Source: JAPPFW01 sp965200835 (GTDB taxonomy: Bacteria > Actinomycetota > Acidimicrobiia > Spongiisociales > Spongiisociaceae). From it: a stretch of 64,000 nucleotides of DNA. Position 1 is the first letter of the stretch, and the number at the start of each line of letters is the position of its first letter. This document shows, in pieces, positions 49,398 to 58,045 of the stretch. The notes under the pieces are model-generated. The model was not told the origin of the DNA. It did not search any database and saw only the letters and a list, made by a program, of their open reading frames with translations. The stretch covers positions 2,418,001-2,482,000 of the forward strand of contig OZ241390.1 of NCBI GenBank assembly GCA_965200835.1, written 5' to 3'. A program made the translations under genes and the position numbers.

Positions 49398-49547
49398 TTC
49401 CTAGCTCCAGGTAGGGGACAGGTCAGAGAAACCAGGATAGCCCATGCGTCATCTAGGTATCCGCCAGCCGGATCGGATCGCAGCCAGACCTCCAGGCAGT
49501 CGACCGATCCAGGGTGATCCTCCGGTCGGACGTCACTCCCCGCTCGC

Positions 49548-50054
49548 TCAGCCGGGCTCGGCCTGTAGGTATGGCACCCAGCGCGGGTCGCGTCCTTTAC
49601 CGAGGGCGGTATACAGCCAGCCCTGGTAAGTGGGGGTCACCGGCGGTCTGGCCAGCTTCAAGCCCACCTGGTGGGGTAGCAGGCTGCCCTTGCGCACGTT
49701 GCATCGCCGGCAGCAGGCCACCACGTTCTCCCAGGTGTTGGTGCCGCCGCGGGCCTTGGGTACCACGTGGTCGAGGCTGTCCGCCGGTGCGCGGCAGTAC
49801 TGGCATCGGTGACTGTCGCGGGCGAACACCGCGGTACGAGTGAGGGGAACCCGCCGGTGGTAGGGGACCTTGACGTAGTTGCGCAGGCGAACGACCGAGG
49901 GGATCTCGAAGGTGTGCTCCGCGCTACGCCAGACCTGGTCGGCGACTGCCAGGGTGTCCGCCTTGGCTCGAAGTACCAGTACCACCGCTCGGCGCGCGCT
50001 CACGATCGACAGAGGCTCGTACGTAGCGTTGAGCACCAGAGTTCGATTGGCCAC
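49548..50054 (-). CDS. HNH endonuclease
   Basis: 168 residues. The N-terminal part, RTLVLNATYEPLSIVSARRAVVLVL, is typical of an HNH family common next to core genes in Actinobacteria. The HNH domain reads RHRCQYC-type DSHRCQYCRAPADSLDHVVPKARGGTNTWENVVACCRRCNVRKGS, with two CxxC zinc pairs, the catalytic His in LDHV and the Asn in WENVV. The GTG at 50054, six bases after GGAG, gives the usual start. Role unknown, possibly mobile or repair-related. Confidence 0.86.
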   Translation of the reverse strand: MANRTLVLNATYEPLSIVSARRAVVLVLRAKADTLAVADQVWRSAEHTFEIPSVVRLRNYVKVPYHRRVPLTRTAVFARDSHRCQYCRAPADSLDHVVPKARGGTNTWENVVACCRRCNVRKGSLLPHQVGLKLARPPVTPTYQGWLYTALGKGRDPRWVPYLQAEPG

Positions 50055-50236
50055 GTTGCTCCGTTCCCGACGCTGTGGCAACGATACCAAGCCGTGGGGG
50101 TTCATCCCCATCCTCCCTAGCGGGGTGCGGGCGGATCCTGATCTCGAAGCTCGACCCGTCCGGCCGCTGGTGACTTCGCCTTCAGGCCGTCGAAAAGACG
50201 TGGAAGCCGTCGAACGCGTGCTATGGTCCAGTCCCT

Positions 50237-50292
50237 GTGGGGGCCAGTGGAGGAAAAAGGTAGACAGTGGGAAATAAGACCAGTAAAGTGGG
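50237..50292 (+). promoter_or_regulatory. Candidate MraZ-binding repeats upstream of mraZ
   Basis: GTGG-type repeats occur at 50237, 50247, 50267 and 50288 (the last as AAAGTGGG). The first two are 10 bases apart and the next steps are 20 and 21, roughly whole turns of DNA. MraZ is known to bind direct TGGG/GTGGG-type repeats with such spacing in front of its own gene. The 280-base gap 50055-50334 holds no gene otherwise. Confidence 0.5.
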
Positions 50293-50334
50293 TAGTCAGT
50301 TGAGATCCGGCGACCAGCGGCAGGCGAGATTTCC

Positions 50335-50751
50335 GTGTTTCTCGGTCAGTACAAGCGCACGATGGATGCCAAGGGCCGATTAGTGGTTCCCGCTCGGTAT
50401 CGCCACGAGTTGTCGAGTGGCTGTGTCATCACCAAGGGTCAGGAACGATGCCTCGCCGTTTTCACCCCGAGCAGTTGGGAGCAGAGGGTCGCCAGGTACG
50501 AAGAGCTACGTCGGTCGTCCGAGGATGACCCCGAAGCAGCACGCGATGTCAGGAGTATGAGGAGAAGCGCCTATGCCGCGGCGGCTGAGCAGGCAATGGA
50601 TGCAGCCGGTCGGATCCAGCTTCCTGCCCATCTACGCAAATTCGCAGGGCTGGGCCGGAAGGTGACAGTGATCGGTGTCCACGACCGCGCCGAGATCTGG
50701 AATTCAGAAGCGTGGGAGGAGTATGAGCAAGCGGCTGACGACCATTACTAG
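50335..50751 (+). CDS. mraZ: Transcriptional regulator MraZ
   Basis: A 138-residue protein with two SpoVT-AbrB-like MraZ repeats: FLGQYKRTMDAKGRLVVPARYRHEL and AEQAMDAAGRIQLPAHLRKFAGLGRKVTVIGVHDRAEIW. The DxKGR/DxxGR motifs are conserved in both. MraZ forms ring oligomers and represses the dcw operon it heads. The start is GTG at 50335. It is first of a 13-gene cluster. Confidence 0.95.
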   Translation: MFLGQYKRTMDAKGRLVVPARYRHELSSGCVITKGQERCLAVFTPSSWEQRVARYEELRRSSEDDPEAARDVRSMRRSAYAAAAEQAMDAAGRIQLPAHLRKFAGLGRKVTVIGVHDRAEIWNSEAWEEYEQAADDHY

Positions 50752-50757
50752 ACATTT

Positions 50758-50809
50758 GAGGAGGTGTCTTCGGACATCAACAAGAGGAGGTGTCTTCGGA
50801 CATCAACAA
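50758..50809 (+). repeat. Perfect 26-bp tandem duplication between mraZ and rsmH
   Basis: The 26 bases at 50758-50783 are repeated without change or gap at 50784-50809. Each unit begins GAGGAGGTG and ends CATCAACAA, so each contains a strong Shine-Dalgarno sequence followed by GTG. The second copy opens the seven-codon frame GTG...AAA TAG (VSSDINK), the first a longer one. Either a recent slippage duplication or a doubled ribosome-loading site. Confidence 0.8.
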
Positions 50810-50857
50810 ATAGAGCACCCCAGAACATACCTCGACTGGATCGATGACCTGCTCATC

Positions 50858-50933
50858 GCCAGCCCCCCGGACACCAAGTGGCTGCCCCTACTCCGCCCGC
50901 ACTCTACTTGGTTACAAGCACCGGGGGGCTGGC
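50858..50933 (+). promoter_or_regulatory. Long hairpin covering the rsmH ribosome-binding site
   Basis: GCCAGCCCCCCGG (50858-50870) and CCGGGGGGCTGGC (50921-50933) are perfect 13-base arms, and inside them ACCAAGT and ACTTGGT pair too. The 3' arm ends two bases before the rsmH ATG (50935) and contains the only G-rich ribosome-binding stretch, GGGGGGCTGG. Folding would block rsmH translation. No U-run follows, so it is not a simple terminator. Confidence 0.65.
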
Positions 50934-50934
50934 A

Positions 50935-51873
50935 ATGAGTACGGCATCACATACCCAGCATCCGTCCGGGCACGAATCATACCACTGCCCGGTCATGCTG
51001 GATGAGGTAGTGGGCTTTTTGGGTGCCCTCGAGGAGGGCATTGTGGTCGACGCCACCTTCGGTGGAGGCGGTCACGCCAGGGCCTTGTTGGAGCGCTTGG
51101 GTCCGGACGTGCAGGTGCTCGGAATCGACCGCGATCCCGAAGCAATCGCGGGAGCGGCTGGTCATGACCGCCTTCGGCTGGTGCTGGGCAACTTCGGTGA
51201 GCTGGACGTGATACTCCAGCAACATCGGGTCGGTCGGATCGCCGGGATCCTATTCGATCTCGGTATGTCCAGTTATCAGGTGGATACTGCCGGGAGGGGA
51301 TTCTCCTTCCGGCACAACGGGCCGCTCGACATGCGCATGGGTCCCGATGCCAGCCGGTCGGCCTCCGAGCTGGTCAACGGCACACCTGTCGGAGAACTTG
51401 CTCGCCTGATCCGGACTCTGGGTGAGGAACGGTTTGCCCACCGGGTTGCCCGGGCCATCGCGACAGCTCGTCCGATCGCCGATACGGCTCACCTGGCGGC
51501 AGTAGTGAAGGCGGCCATACCTGCTTCGAGCCGCCGGAAGGGTGGTCACCCCGCCCGTCGGACCTTCCAGGCCGTCAGGATGGCAGTCAACGATGAGCTA
51601 GAGACGCTGGCGGCCGGTCTGGAGCATGGTCTGGGAGCTCTCCGTCCCGGGGGTCGATGCGTAACTATCGCTTACCATTCGCTCGAGGACCGGATCATCA
51701 AGCACCGATTCCGGAAGGGGGCCGGTCACGAGCCCGGCCCTGTCCTGCCCGTCCCTCCCACGGTCGAGCTGATCGTCCTGACTCGGAAGCCCCTGCGCCC
51801 CCGCCCGACAGAGGTGGTGGCCAACCCGAGAGCCAGGAGTGCCCGGCTCCGGGCGGTCGAGAAGGCAGCATGA
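50935..51873 (+). CDS. rsmH: 16S rRNA (cytosine-1402-N4) methyltransferase
   Basis: RsmH (MraW), 312 residues, methylates C1402 in the ribosomal P site. Motifs: HCPVMLDEVVGFLGALEEGIVVDATFGGGGHARALLERLG (SAM binding), VLGIDRDPEAI, ILFDLGMSSYQVDTAGRGFSFRHNGPLDMRMG and AYHSLEDRIIKHRFR. I place the start at ATG 50935, which directly follows the hairpin. Second gene of the dcw cluster, 183 bases after mraZ, a wide gap for this cluster. Overlaps ftsL as ATGA. Confidence 0.95.
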   Translation: MSTASHTQHPSGHESYHCPVMLDEVVGFLGALEEGIVVDATFGGGGHARALLERLGPDVQVLGIDRDPEAIAGAAGHDRLRLVLGNFGELDVILQQHRVGRIAGILFDLGMSSYQVDTAGRGFSFRHNGPLDMRMGPDASRSASELVNGTPVGELARLIRTLGEERFAHRVARAIATARPIADTAHLAAVVKAAIPASSRRKGGHPARRTFQAVRMAVNDELETLAAGLEHGLGALRPGGRCVTIAYHSLEDRIIKHRFRKGAGHEPGPVLPVPPTVELIVLTRKPLRPRPTEVVANPRARSARLRAVEKAA

Positions 51874-52286
51874 CCGCCCGGCCGCAGCCTGTCACCCAAG
51901 ACGCACCGGCTCCGCTCCGGCTGGTCACCGGTGGCGATCGCCTCCGTCTCCGTCGCGCCGTTCTCTGGGTCCTCTACACCATCCTTTCGGTTTCTGTCTT
52001 CCTGCTGTTCATCTACCTGCGTACGGAGGTGGACAACACCGTCTACCGGAACCGGCAGCTGCAAAGCCAAATAGAGCGCGAGCAGGTGTTGGTGCATGAG
52101 CTGAATCTGCTCAAGCTGCAGCTCGAGTCACCCGAGCAAGTCCTCCCGATAGCCGAGAACGTCTTGGGCATGGTGCATCCTGAGGAACTTATACCGATCG
52201 CCATCACTGGCCAGCAAGATCAGCCGGTATCCCAAAGCGTGAGTGCCGGGTCGCCGCCTCGCCTGGCGGGAGTGGTCGGGCCATGA
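51870..52286 (+). CDS. ftsL: Cell division protein FtsL
   Basis: A 138-residue bitopic protein: a 30-residue cytoplasmic N-terminus, one membrane helix (VLWVLYTILSVSVFLLFIYL), then a coiled coil outside (NRQLQSQIEREQVLVHELNLLKLQLESPEQVLPIAENVLGMVHPEEL). This is the layout of FtsL, which joins FtsQ and FtsB at the septum and activates FtsWI. Identity rests on topology and position between rsmH and ftsI because FtsL sequences are weakly conserved. Start overlaps the rsmH stop. Confidence 0.85.
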   Translation: MTARPQPVTQDAPAPLRLVTGGDRLRLRRAVLWVLYTILSVSVFLLFIYLRTEVDNTVYRNRQLQSQIEREQVLVHELNLLKLQLESPEQVLPIAENVLGMVHPEELIPIAITGQQDQPVSQSVSAGSPPRLAGVVGP

Positions 52287-52343
52287 GCGGATGCAAGGCT
52301 ACGTCCGGTCGGTGGTGGGCCGCTTCGCTCGAGGGAGGACCGG

Positions 52344-54143
52344 ATGGCGGATAGGAAAGGGACGCGGCTATCCGATGACCGTCACACCGGTATCCGGCTG
52401 CTGACGATCGCTCTGCTGATCGTGGGAGCCTGGTTCACGATCGGGTACCAGCTGTACAGGATCCAGGTGGTTCGTGCGGACGAGTTGAAGGAGCAGGCCG
52501 AGCGGCAACGATTCCGGTATCAGGAGACGGCCGCTTCCAGGGGCACGATGTACGACCGTCAGGGCCGAACCCTGGCGGTCAGTGTTGAGTCCCGAACCAT
52601 CTACGCCAACCCGCGTCAGATCGAGGATCCCACCGCCACCGCCCTGATGCTGAGTGACGTTCTCAGGATGGACTTCGATCGGTTGCTTGAAAAGCTGTCG
52701 GACACCGATACCAGTTTCGTGTTTGTGGCCCGGCAGGTCGACAACAACAAGGCGGAGGAAGTAGCGAAGGAAGTGAGGGCACGGGAATTGTCCGGCATCC
52801 ACTTCCTAACCGAACCGAAGCGGATCTACCCATCCGGGTCGTGGGCAGCCCACACCGTCGGGTTCGTCGACATCGATTCGATCGGTATCGAAGGTCTCGA
52901 AGCGGAGTACGACGAGATACTGACCGGCACCCCCGGCTCCGTCCGATCCGAGCGCGCCGCGGGAGGCCAGGTCATCCCGCACAGTGATCCTGAAGTGGAG
53001 CCGGCCATTCCGGGTGCCGACCTCACGATCTCGATCGATCGGGAGATCCAGTATCTGGCGTATCAGGAGTGCCTCAACACCCTGCAGCTCGCCCAGGCAG
53101 ACCGATGCACGCTGGTAGCCCTGGATCCCGACACTTTCGAGATCCAGGCGATGGTGGTGGTGCCATCGTTCGATCCCGCCGAGCGTTCCGAGCAGGATGT
53201 GGCCAGCGGGGCTCTGGTCAACACTGCCGTGCGATCCTTGTACGAGCCTGGCTCCACCCAGAAGGCCGTGACGGTGGCTATCGCGCTGGAGGAGGGGGTG
53301 GTCGACTGGGACACCGAGTACCTGGTGTATGACCAGTTCGAGCTGGTGGAGGGTGCCTGCGAGGACAATCCGACCGTGAAGGCCGAGGATGGTACCGAGG
53401 TGACCGTTTTCGGCTGCTACACCGATTTCACTCCGCACCCGCCCCAGCTCATGAACGTGTTGGGATGCATACGTGACTCGTCCAACGTCTGCATGGTCAT
53501 GATCAGCCAGGATCTGGGTCGTGACCCGCTGCACAGATACCTGCATGCCTTCGGTTATGCGAAGCAGACCGGGATCGACTTCCCCGGCGAGGTCAAGAGC
53601 ACCGTCAACCTCCCGCGCTCGTGTTCGTCCTGTCCGGCGTCGGCTGCCATCGGCTATTCCCTGTCCGTCTCTCCCCTCCAGATGGCCTCCGTCTACGGGA
53701 TCATCGCCAACGGCGGCGTGAGGATGGAGCCCCGGTTGGTGAGCAGCATCATCGACGAGAGTGGGGTGATCAGCTCGACAGCAGGGGAGCAGAAGCGGGT
53801 GATCTCGGAGGAGACAGCCCGGCTGGTGCGGCTGATGCTCAAATCGGTGGTCGACTCCGGTACCGGGACTGCGGCTGCGGTGGCCGGCTACACGGTCGGC
53901 GGCAAGACCGGTACCACCCGCAAGTTCGATGCCGTCCAGGGTGTCTACACCGATGACTACACCGCCAGCTTCGTGGGGATGGCTCCGATAGACAACCCCG
54001 AGCTGGTCATCGCGGTGGTGGTGGACAGTCCCAAGACCGGCGGTACCGTATCGGCGCGTACCGGTGGAGCGGTGGCGGCTCCGCTGTTCGCCAAGGTCAT
54101 GAAAGGATCGCTCCATCAGATGGGGGTCAGGCCGGATGCCTAG
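52344..54143 (+). CDS. ftsI: Septal peptidoglycan transpeptidase (penicillin-binding protein)
   Basis: A 599-residue class B penicillin-binding protein. One N-terminal membrane helix (LLTIALLIVGAWFTIGYQLY), then the dimerisation domain (RGTMYDRQGRTLAVS). The transpeptidase has S304-T-Q-K307 (the usual form is STVK/STFK), S379-S-N381 and K521-T-G. Eight cysteines (243, 255, 339, 358, 375, 383, 427, 430) lie in the extracytoplasmic domain, two of them flanking the SxN motif, which suggests disulphide bonds. No PASTA domains. It overlaps murE by 8 bases. Confidence 0.93.
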   Translation: MADRKGTRLSDDRHTGIRLLTIALLIVGAWFTIGYQLYRIQVVRADELKEQAERQRFRYQETAASRGTMYDRQGRTLAVSVESRTIYANPRQIEDPTATALMLSDVLRMDFDRLLEKLSDTDTSFVFVARQVDNNKAEEVAKEVRARELSGIHFLTEPKRIYPSGSWAAHTVGFVDIDSIGIEGLEAEYDEILTGTPGSVRSERAAGGQVIPHSDPEVEPAIPGADLTISIDREIQYLAYQECLNTLQLAQADRCTLVALDPDTFEIQAMVVVPSFDPAERSEQDVASGALVNTAVRSLYEPGSTQKAVTVAIALEEGVVDWDTEYLVYDQFELVEGACEDNPTVKAEDGTEVTVFGCYTDFTPHPPQLMNVLGCIRDSSNVCMVMISQDLGRDPLHRYLHAFGYAKQTGIDFPGEVKSTVNLPRSCSSCPASAAIGYSLSVSPLQMASVYGIIANGGVRMEPRLVSSIIDESGVISSTAGEQKRVISEETARLVRLMLKSVVDSGTGTAAAVAGYTVGGKTGTTRKFDAVQGVYTDDYTASFVGMAPIDNPELVIAVVVDSPKTGGTVSARTGGAVAAPLFAKVMKGSLHQMGVRPDA

Positions 54144-55641
54144 GATGCCGGTCGACCTGGCGGCAGTCACCCACCGGGTAGGCGGAACCCTCCTGGGCAA
54201 CCCTTCCACCGCGGTCACCGATGTCGTCCATGACAGCCGTCGAGCTGGTCCGGGTGCGCTGTTCGCGGCGCTCCGAGGGAGCCAGGCGGATGGGCACCGG
54301 TTTGTTGAGGCAGCGGCCCGTCGAGGCGCCGCGGCCTCCCTGGTCGAGGAGTTCGTTCCGTCGTCGCTGCCCCAGGTGAGGGTGGCTGATACCCGCCGGG
54401 CGGTGGGCCCGACTGCATCGCTGGTTCATGGTGATCCCACCAGGGGGATGGAGGTGGTGGGGGTCACCGGTACCAATGGCAAGACCACCGTGACCATGAT
54501 GATCGAGTCGATCGCGGCTGCGGAGGGCAGGCCCTTCGGCCGCGTTGGCACACTAGGTGCGCGATTCCTGGGTAGCCACGAGCCGCTGCCTCTGACCACT
54601 CCGGAGGCTTCCGATCTGCAGCGTCTCATGAGAGGGATGGCAGGCCGGGGCGTATCGATGGTGGCCATGGAAGTGTCCTCCCACGCCCTGGCCCTCGACC
54701 GGATCGGGGGTGTCACCTTCGCAGTGGTGGCCTTCACCAACCTGTCCCAGGATCACCTCGACTTTCATGGTGATATGGACGCCTATTTCAGGGCCAAGCG
54801 GAAACTCTTCGACGGCCGGGCGCTCGTCCATGTCATCGATGTGACCACAGACGCCGGGAGACGGCTGGCCAGGACCGCTCCGGGCCGGGTGGTCACCGTC
54901 GGATCGGGCGACGAGCACGATGTAGCAGTCTCTGCAACCGAGATCGCCATGTTCCGATCGCGGTTCACCTGCCGCCTCGGGGGCGAGGAGGTGAGCCTGA
55001 CGGTGAGACCGGGCGGGCTGTACAACATCCGCAATGCCGCGTTAGCGGCGGCCTGTGCCCGGGAAATGGGCATCGGAGTGGAGCACATCGCCCAGGGCTT
55101 GGCTGCCCTGCGCCGGGTTCCGGGCCGTATGGACCGGGTCGACGCGGGCCAGCCCTTCGAGGTGGTGGTCGACTACGCCCACACACCGGAGGCGGTCGAG
55201 TCGGTCGTGAACACTTCGCTCGACCTCTCCCGCGGATCGACCATCGCGGTGGTAGGCGCGGCCGGTGGGAGGGACCGTACCAAGCGACCACTTCTCGGAG
55301 CAGCAGTCGCCCGGGCGCACCTGGCGGTCATTACCTCGGACAATCCCCGTTGCGAGGACCCTGATGAGCTGGTCGACGCGGTAGTGGCAGGAACCTCCCG
55401 AGGCAGGGCAGAAGTGGTGGCCGAGGTCGACCGGCGCAAAGCGATCGGTCTGGCGCTGGAGCGCGCCCGTCCGGGGGACACGGTGCTGATCCTTGGCAAG
55501 GGCCATGAGAGGACCATGGACCTGGGCAACCGGATCGTTCCCTTCGATGACCGGGCGGTAGCCGAGTCCTACCTGCATGGGCGATGGAGAGGTAACCGCA
55601 GCCCGGCAGCGCCAGCCCTGAATGGGGGTCGGTCCTCGTGA
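54136..55641 (+). CDS. murE: UDP-MurNAc-tripeptide synthetase (meso-DAP type)
   Basis: MurE adds the third amino acid to UDP-MurNAc-dipeptide. The 501-residue Mur ligase has VTGTNGKTTVTMMIES (ATP-binding), TTPEASDLQRLM, EVSSHALALDRIGG, NLSQDHLDFHGDMDAYF, and VDYAHTPEAVESV. The specificity motif reads SDNPRCEDP: DNPR is typical of meso-diaminopimelate-adding enzymes. A second ATG at 54145 is possible. The next gene is mraY, so murF is missing from its usual place. Confidence 0.94.
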   Translation: MPRMPVDLAAVTHRVGGTLLGNPSTAVTDVVHDSRRAGPGALFAALRGSQADGHRFVEAAARRGAAASLVEEFVPSSLPQVRVADTRRAVGPTASLVHGDPTRGMEVVGVTGTNGKTTVTMMIESIAAAEGRPFGRVGTLGARFLGSHEPLPLTTPEASDLQRLMRGMAGRGVSMVAMEVSSHALALDRIGGVTFAVVAFTNLSQDHLDFHGDMDAYFRAKRKLFDGRALVHVIDVTTDAGRRLARTAPGRVVTVGSGDEHDVAVSATEIAMFRSRFTCRLGGEEVSLTVRPGGLYNIRNAALAAACAREMGIGVEHIAQGLAALRRVPGRMDRVDAGQPFEVVVDYAHTPEAVESVVNTSLDLSRGSTIAVVGAAGGRDRTKRPLLGAAVARAHLAVITSDNPRCEDPDELVDAVVAGTSRGRAEVVAEVDRRKAIGLALERARPGDTVLILGKGHERTMDLGNRIVPFDDRAVAESYLHGRWRGNRSPAAPALNGGRSS

Positions 55642-56708
55642 TCTCCATGCTGATTGCCGCGACCGTGGCTTTTGCGGTCTCCATCTTCGGTACTGCCTAC
55701 GCCATCCGGCTGTTCCGCGCCTGGAACGTCGGCCAGTTCATCCAGGAGGAACTGGAAGGCCACATGCACAAACGCGGCACTCCCACCATGGGAGGGATCG
55801 TCATCATCCTGGCGGTGGTGGCTGGCTACGTGGCGTCGCACGTGCGGATCGAGCTGTCCGCCGGTGGTCTGCTGTGGGCGAGCGAGTTCCAGGCCGCCGG
55901 TCTACTGGCCATCGGAGCAATCTTGGGGATGGGGCTGGTCGGTTTCATAGACGACTACCAGAAGCTCTCCCGGTTCCGGAACGAGGGTCTAGGCATCGCA
56001 GCCAAATTCGTCGGCCAGCTGGCGGTGGCCGGTTTCTTCGCGTGGGGAGCGGTGGCTTCGGGAACCTCCACCGCCATCTCGTTCACCAGGCCGACTTCGC
56101 TGGATCTCGGGGCCGGCCTGTTCGCGGTGTGGGTGCTGCTGCTGCTCACCGGTTTCGCCAATGCGGTCAACTTCACCGATGGCCTGGATGGGCTGGCCTC
56201 GGGATCGGGGGCGCTGGTGGCCGCCGCTTACATGATCATCTCCTTCTGGCTGTTCCGGAATCCCGAGTTCTACGGAGTGGAAGGGGGTCTCGAGCTGGCC
56301 GCAGTCGCCTCCGCCATGCTTGGTGCTTGCCTCGGCTTCCTGTGGTGGAACGCCGCGCCGGCCCGGATCATCATGGGTGACGTCGGATCCCAGGCCCTGG
56401 GCGGTGGTATGGCGGCCGTGGCTCTGCTCACCAACACCCACCTCCTGCTGGTCGTCCTAGGAGGGTTGTACGTGCTCGAGACCGTCTCGGTGATCATCCA
56501 GGTGGCGGGTTTCAGGTGGTTCGGAGGGCGACGGGTGTTCCGCATGGCGCCCATCCACCATCACTTTGAGCTGAAGAGCTGGCCTGAAACCACCATCATC
56601 ATCCGATTCTGGATACTCGCCGCCATCGGGGTGGCGCTGGGTTTGGGCCTCTTCTACGGTGACTTCCTCACCGGAGGCGGGGTCGGTCCGCCTGGAGCGG
56701 TCGGATGA
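55638..56708 (+). CDS. mraY: Phospho-MurNAc-pentapeptide transferase
   Basis: MraY attaches phospho-MurNAc-pentapeptide to undecaprenyl phosphate in the membrane, forming lipid I. The 356-residue protein has about ten helices and the family motifs EGHMHKRGTPTMGGIVII, GFIDDYQKLSR (Asp-Asp), ANAVNFTDGLDGLASG (catalytic Asp) and RVFRMAPIHHHFELKSWPE (catalytic histidines). GTG start overlaps the murE stop as GTGA. Confidence 0.96.
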   Translation: MISMLIAATVAFAVSIFGTAYAIRLFRAWNVGQFIQEELEGHMHKRGTPTMGGIVIILAVVAGYVASHVRIELSAGGLLWASEFQAAGLLAIGAILGMGLVGFIDDYQKLSRFRNEGLGIAAKFVGQLAVAGFFAWGAVASGTSTAISFTRPTSLDLGAGLFAVWVLLLLTGFANAVNFTDGLDGLASGSGALVAAAYMIISFWLFRNPEFYGVEGGLELAAVASAMLGACLGFLWWNAAPARIIMGDVGSQALGGGMAAVALLTNTHLLLVVLGGLYVLETVSVIIQVAGFRWFGGRRVFRMAPIHHHFELKSWPETTIIIRFWILAAIGVALGLGLFYGDFLTGGGVGPPGAVG

Positions 56709-58045
56709 AGGCCCTAGTCCTCGGTGCGGGGGTCTCGGGCAGGGCGGCCTCCCGCTTGCTCGGCCGGCTCGGCACCGACCATGTGGTTTACGACCGGGAC
56801 CCCGAGAGACTTCGACCGCTGGCGGCGAAGGGGATACCTACCCTGGCCGGTCCGTGGGTGGACTCCTATCTGTCGGGGATCGACCGGGTGGTGACCAGTC
56901 CCGGACTCAGCCCGACTTCCCCGCCGCTGGCCGATGCCAGAAGAGCCGCCCTGCCCGTCTGGAGCGAGATCGAGCTGGCGATCCGCCACCTGGACTGCCC
57001 GGTGGTGGCCGTAACAGGCACCAACGGCAAGACCACCGTGGTGGAACAGACGGCCTGGATGCTCCGTCGCTCCGGCCTGAGAGCGGTGGCGGCCGGCAAT
57101 ATCGGTCGGGCTCTCAGCGATGTGTGTCTCGACGACTGGGACGTCGTGGTGCTGGAGGTATCCAGCTTCCAGCTGGTCTACACCTACTCCCTTTCACCCC
57201 GCGTGGCGGTGCTGGTGAACGTGGTGGCCGATCATCTGGACTGGCACGGATCGGCCGCCGCTTACCGAGAGGCCAAGGCCAGGATATTTCACCTCTGTGG
57301 GGCCGATGACGTGGTGGTCTACGACGCCAACGATCCGGGTGCTGCGGCGATGGTCGAGCGGGCCCCCGGCCGTAAGGTGCCGGTGACCGGTTCGGGCAGG
57401 GTTCCGCAGGACGGCTTCGGTATAGGCGAAACCGGCCTCCACCTGCCGGAGTCCAACATACCCCTCTCAGGGATGCCGGTGGCCGACTCGACCTACCGGG
57501 TCGACCTCGGGCTGGCAGCAGCGGCGGCCCGCGAGCTGGGAGCCGATGAAGAGGTTCTAGCGGAGGCGGTGGCCCGCTTCCGCTACCGGCCCCATCGCCG
57601 CCAGGTGGTTGGGGAGTGGGCTGGGGTCACCTGGGTCAACGACTCCAAGGCCACCAACCCCCATGCGGCCACGGCTGCCATCCGCAACTATCCATCGGTG
57701 GTGTTGATCGCCGGGGGGCGCAACAAGGGCCTGGACCTGGAACCGATGGTCAGGCTTCCCAACATCAAGTTCCTGGTGGCCCTGGGCGAGGCCGGTCCCG
57801 AGCTGTTGAGCCGGGCCGCGGGATTTCCGACCTCCCGGGCCGCCTCCATGGAGCAGGCCGTGTCGATTGCCGCCGAATGGGCCGGAAGAGGCGATACCGT
57901 CTTGCTCTCTCCGGGCTGTGCCAGCTTCGACATGTTCCGCTCCTACGAGGAACGGGGCACGATCTTCGGCCGGCTGGTCCGCGACCACATCGAGCGGGCA
58001 GGTCGCCTAACCCGCTCCAGCAACGGGAGGCCTTGCACGGCATGA
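56705..58045 (+). CDS. murD: UDP-MurNAc-L-alanine:D-glutamate ligase
   Basis: MurD adds D-glutamate. The 446-residue Mur ligase shows LVLGAGVSGRAASRLLGRLG, VTSPGLSPTSP, VTGTNGKTTVVEQTAWML, LEVSSFQL, VADHLDWHGSAAAYREAKARI, NDSKATNPHAATAAI and LLSPGCASFDMFRSYEERG, all standard. It overlaps mraY and ftsW by four bases. Confidence 0.96.
   Translation: MKALVLGAGVSGRAASRLLGRLGTDHVVYDRDPERLRPLAAKGIPTLAGPWVDSYLSGIDRVVTSPGLSPTSPPLADARRAALPVWSEIELAIRHLDCPVVAVTGTNGKTTVVEQTAWMLRRSGLRAVAAGNIGRALSDVCLDDWDVVVLEVSSFQLVYTYSLSPRVAVLVNVVADHLDWHGSAAAYREAKARIFHLCGADDVVVYDANDPGAAAMVERAPGRKVPVTGSGRVPQDGFGIGETGLHLPESNIPLSGMPVADSTYRVDLGLAAAAARELGADEEVLAEAVARFRYRPHRRQVVGEWAGVTWVNDSKATNPHAATAAIRNYPSVVLIAGGRNKGLDLEPMVRLPNIKFLVALGEAGPELLSRAAGFPTSRAASMEQAVSIAAEWAGRGDTVLLSPGCASFDMFRSYEERGTIFGRLVRDHIERAGRLTRSSNGRPCTA

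Noticed and set aside
52806..54218. 470-residue minus-strand open frame opposite ftsI
   Set aside because: Antisense shadow of ftsI; no start context or motif.
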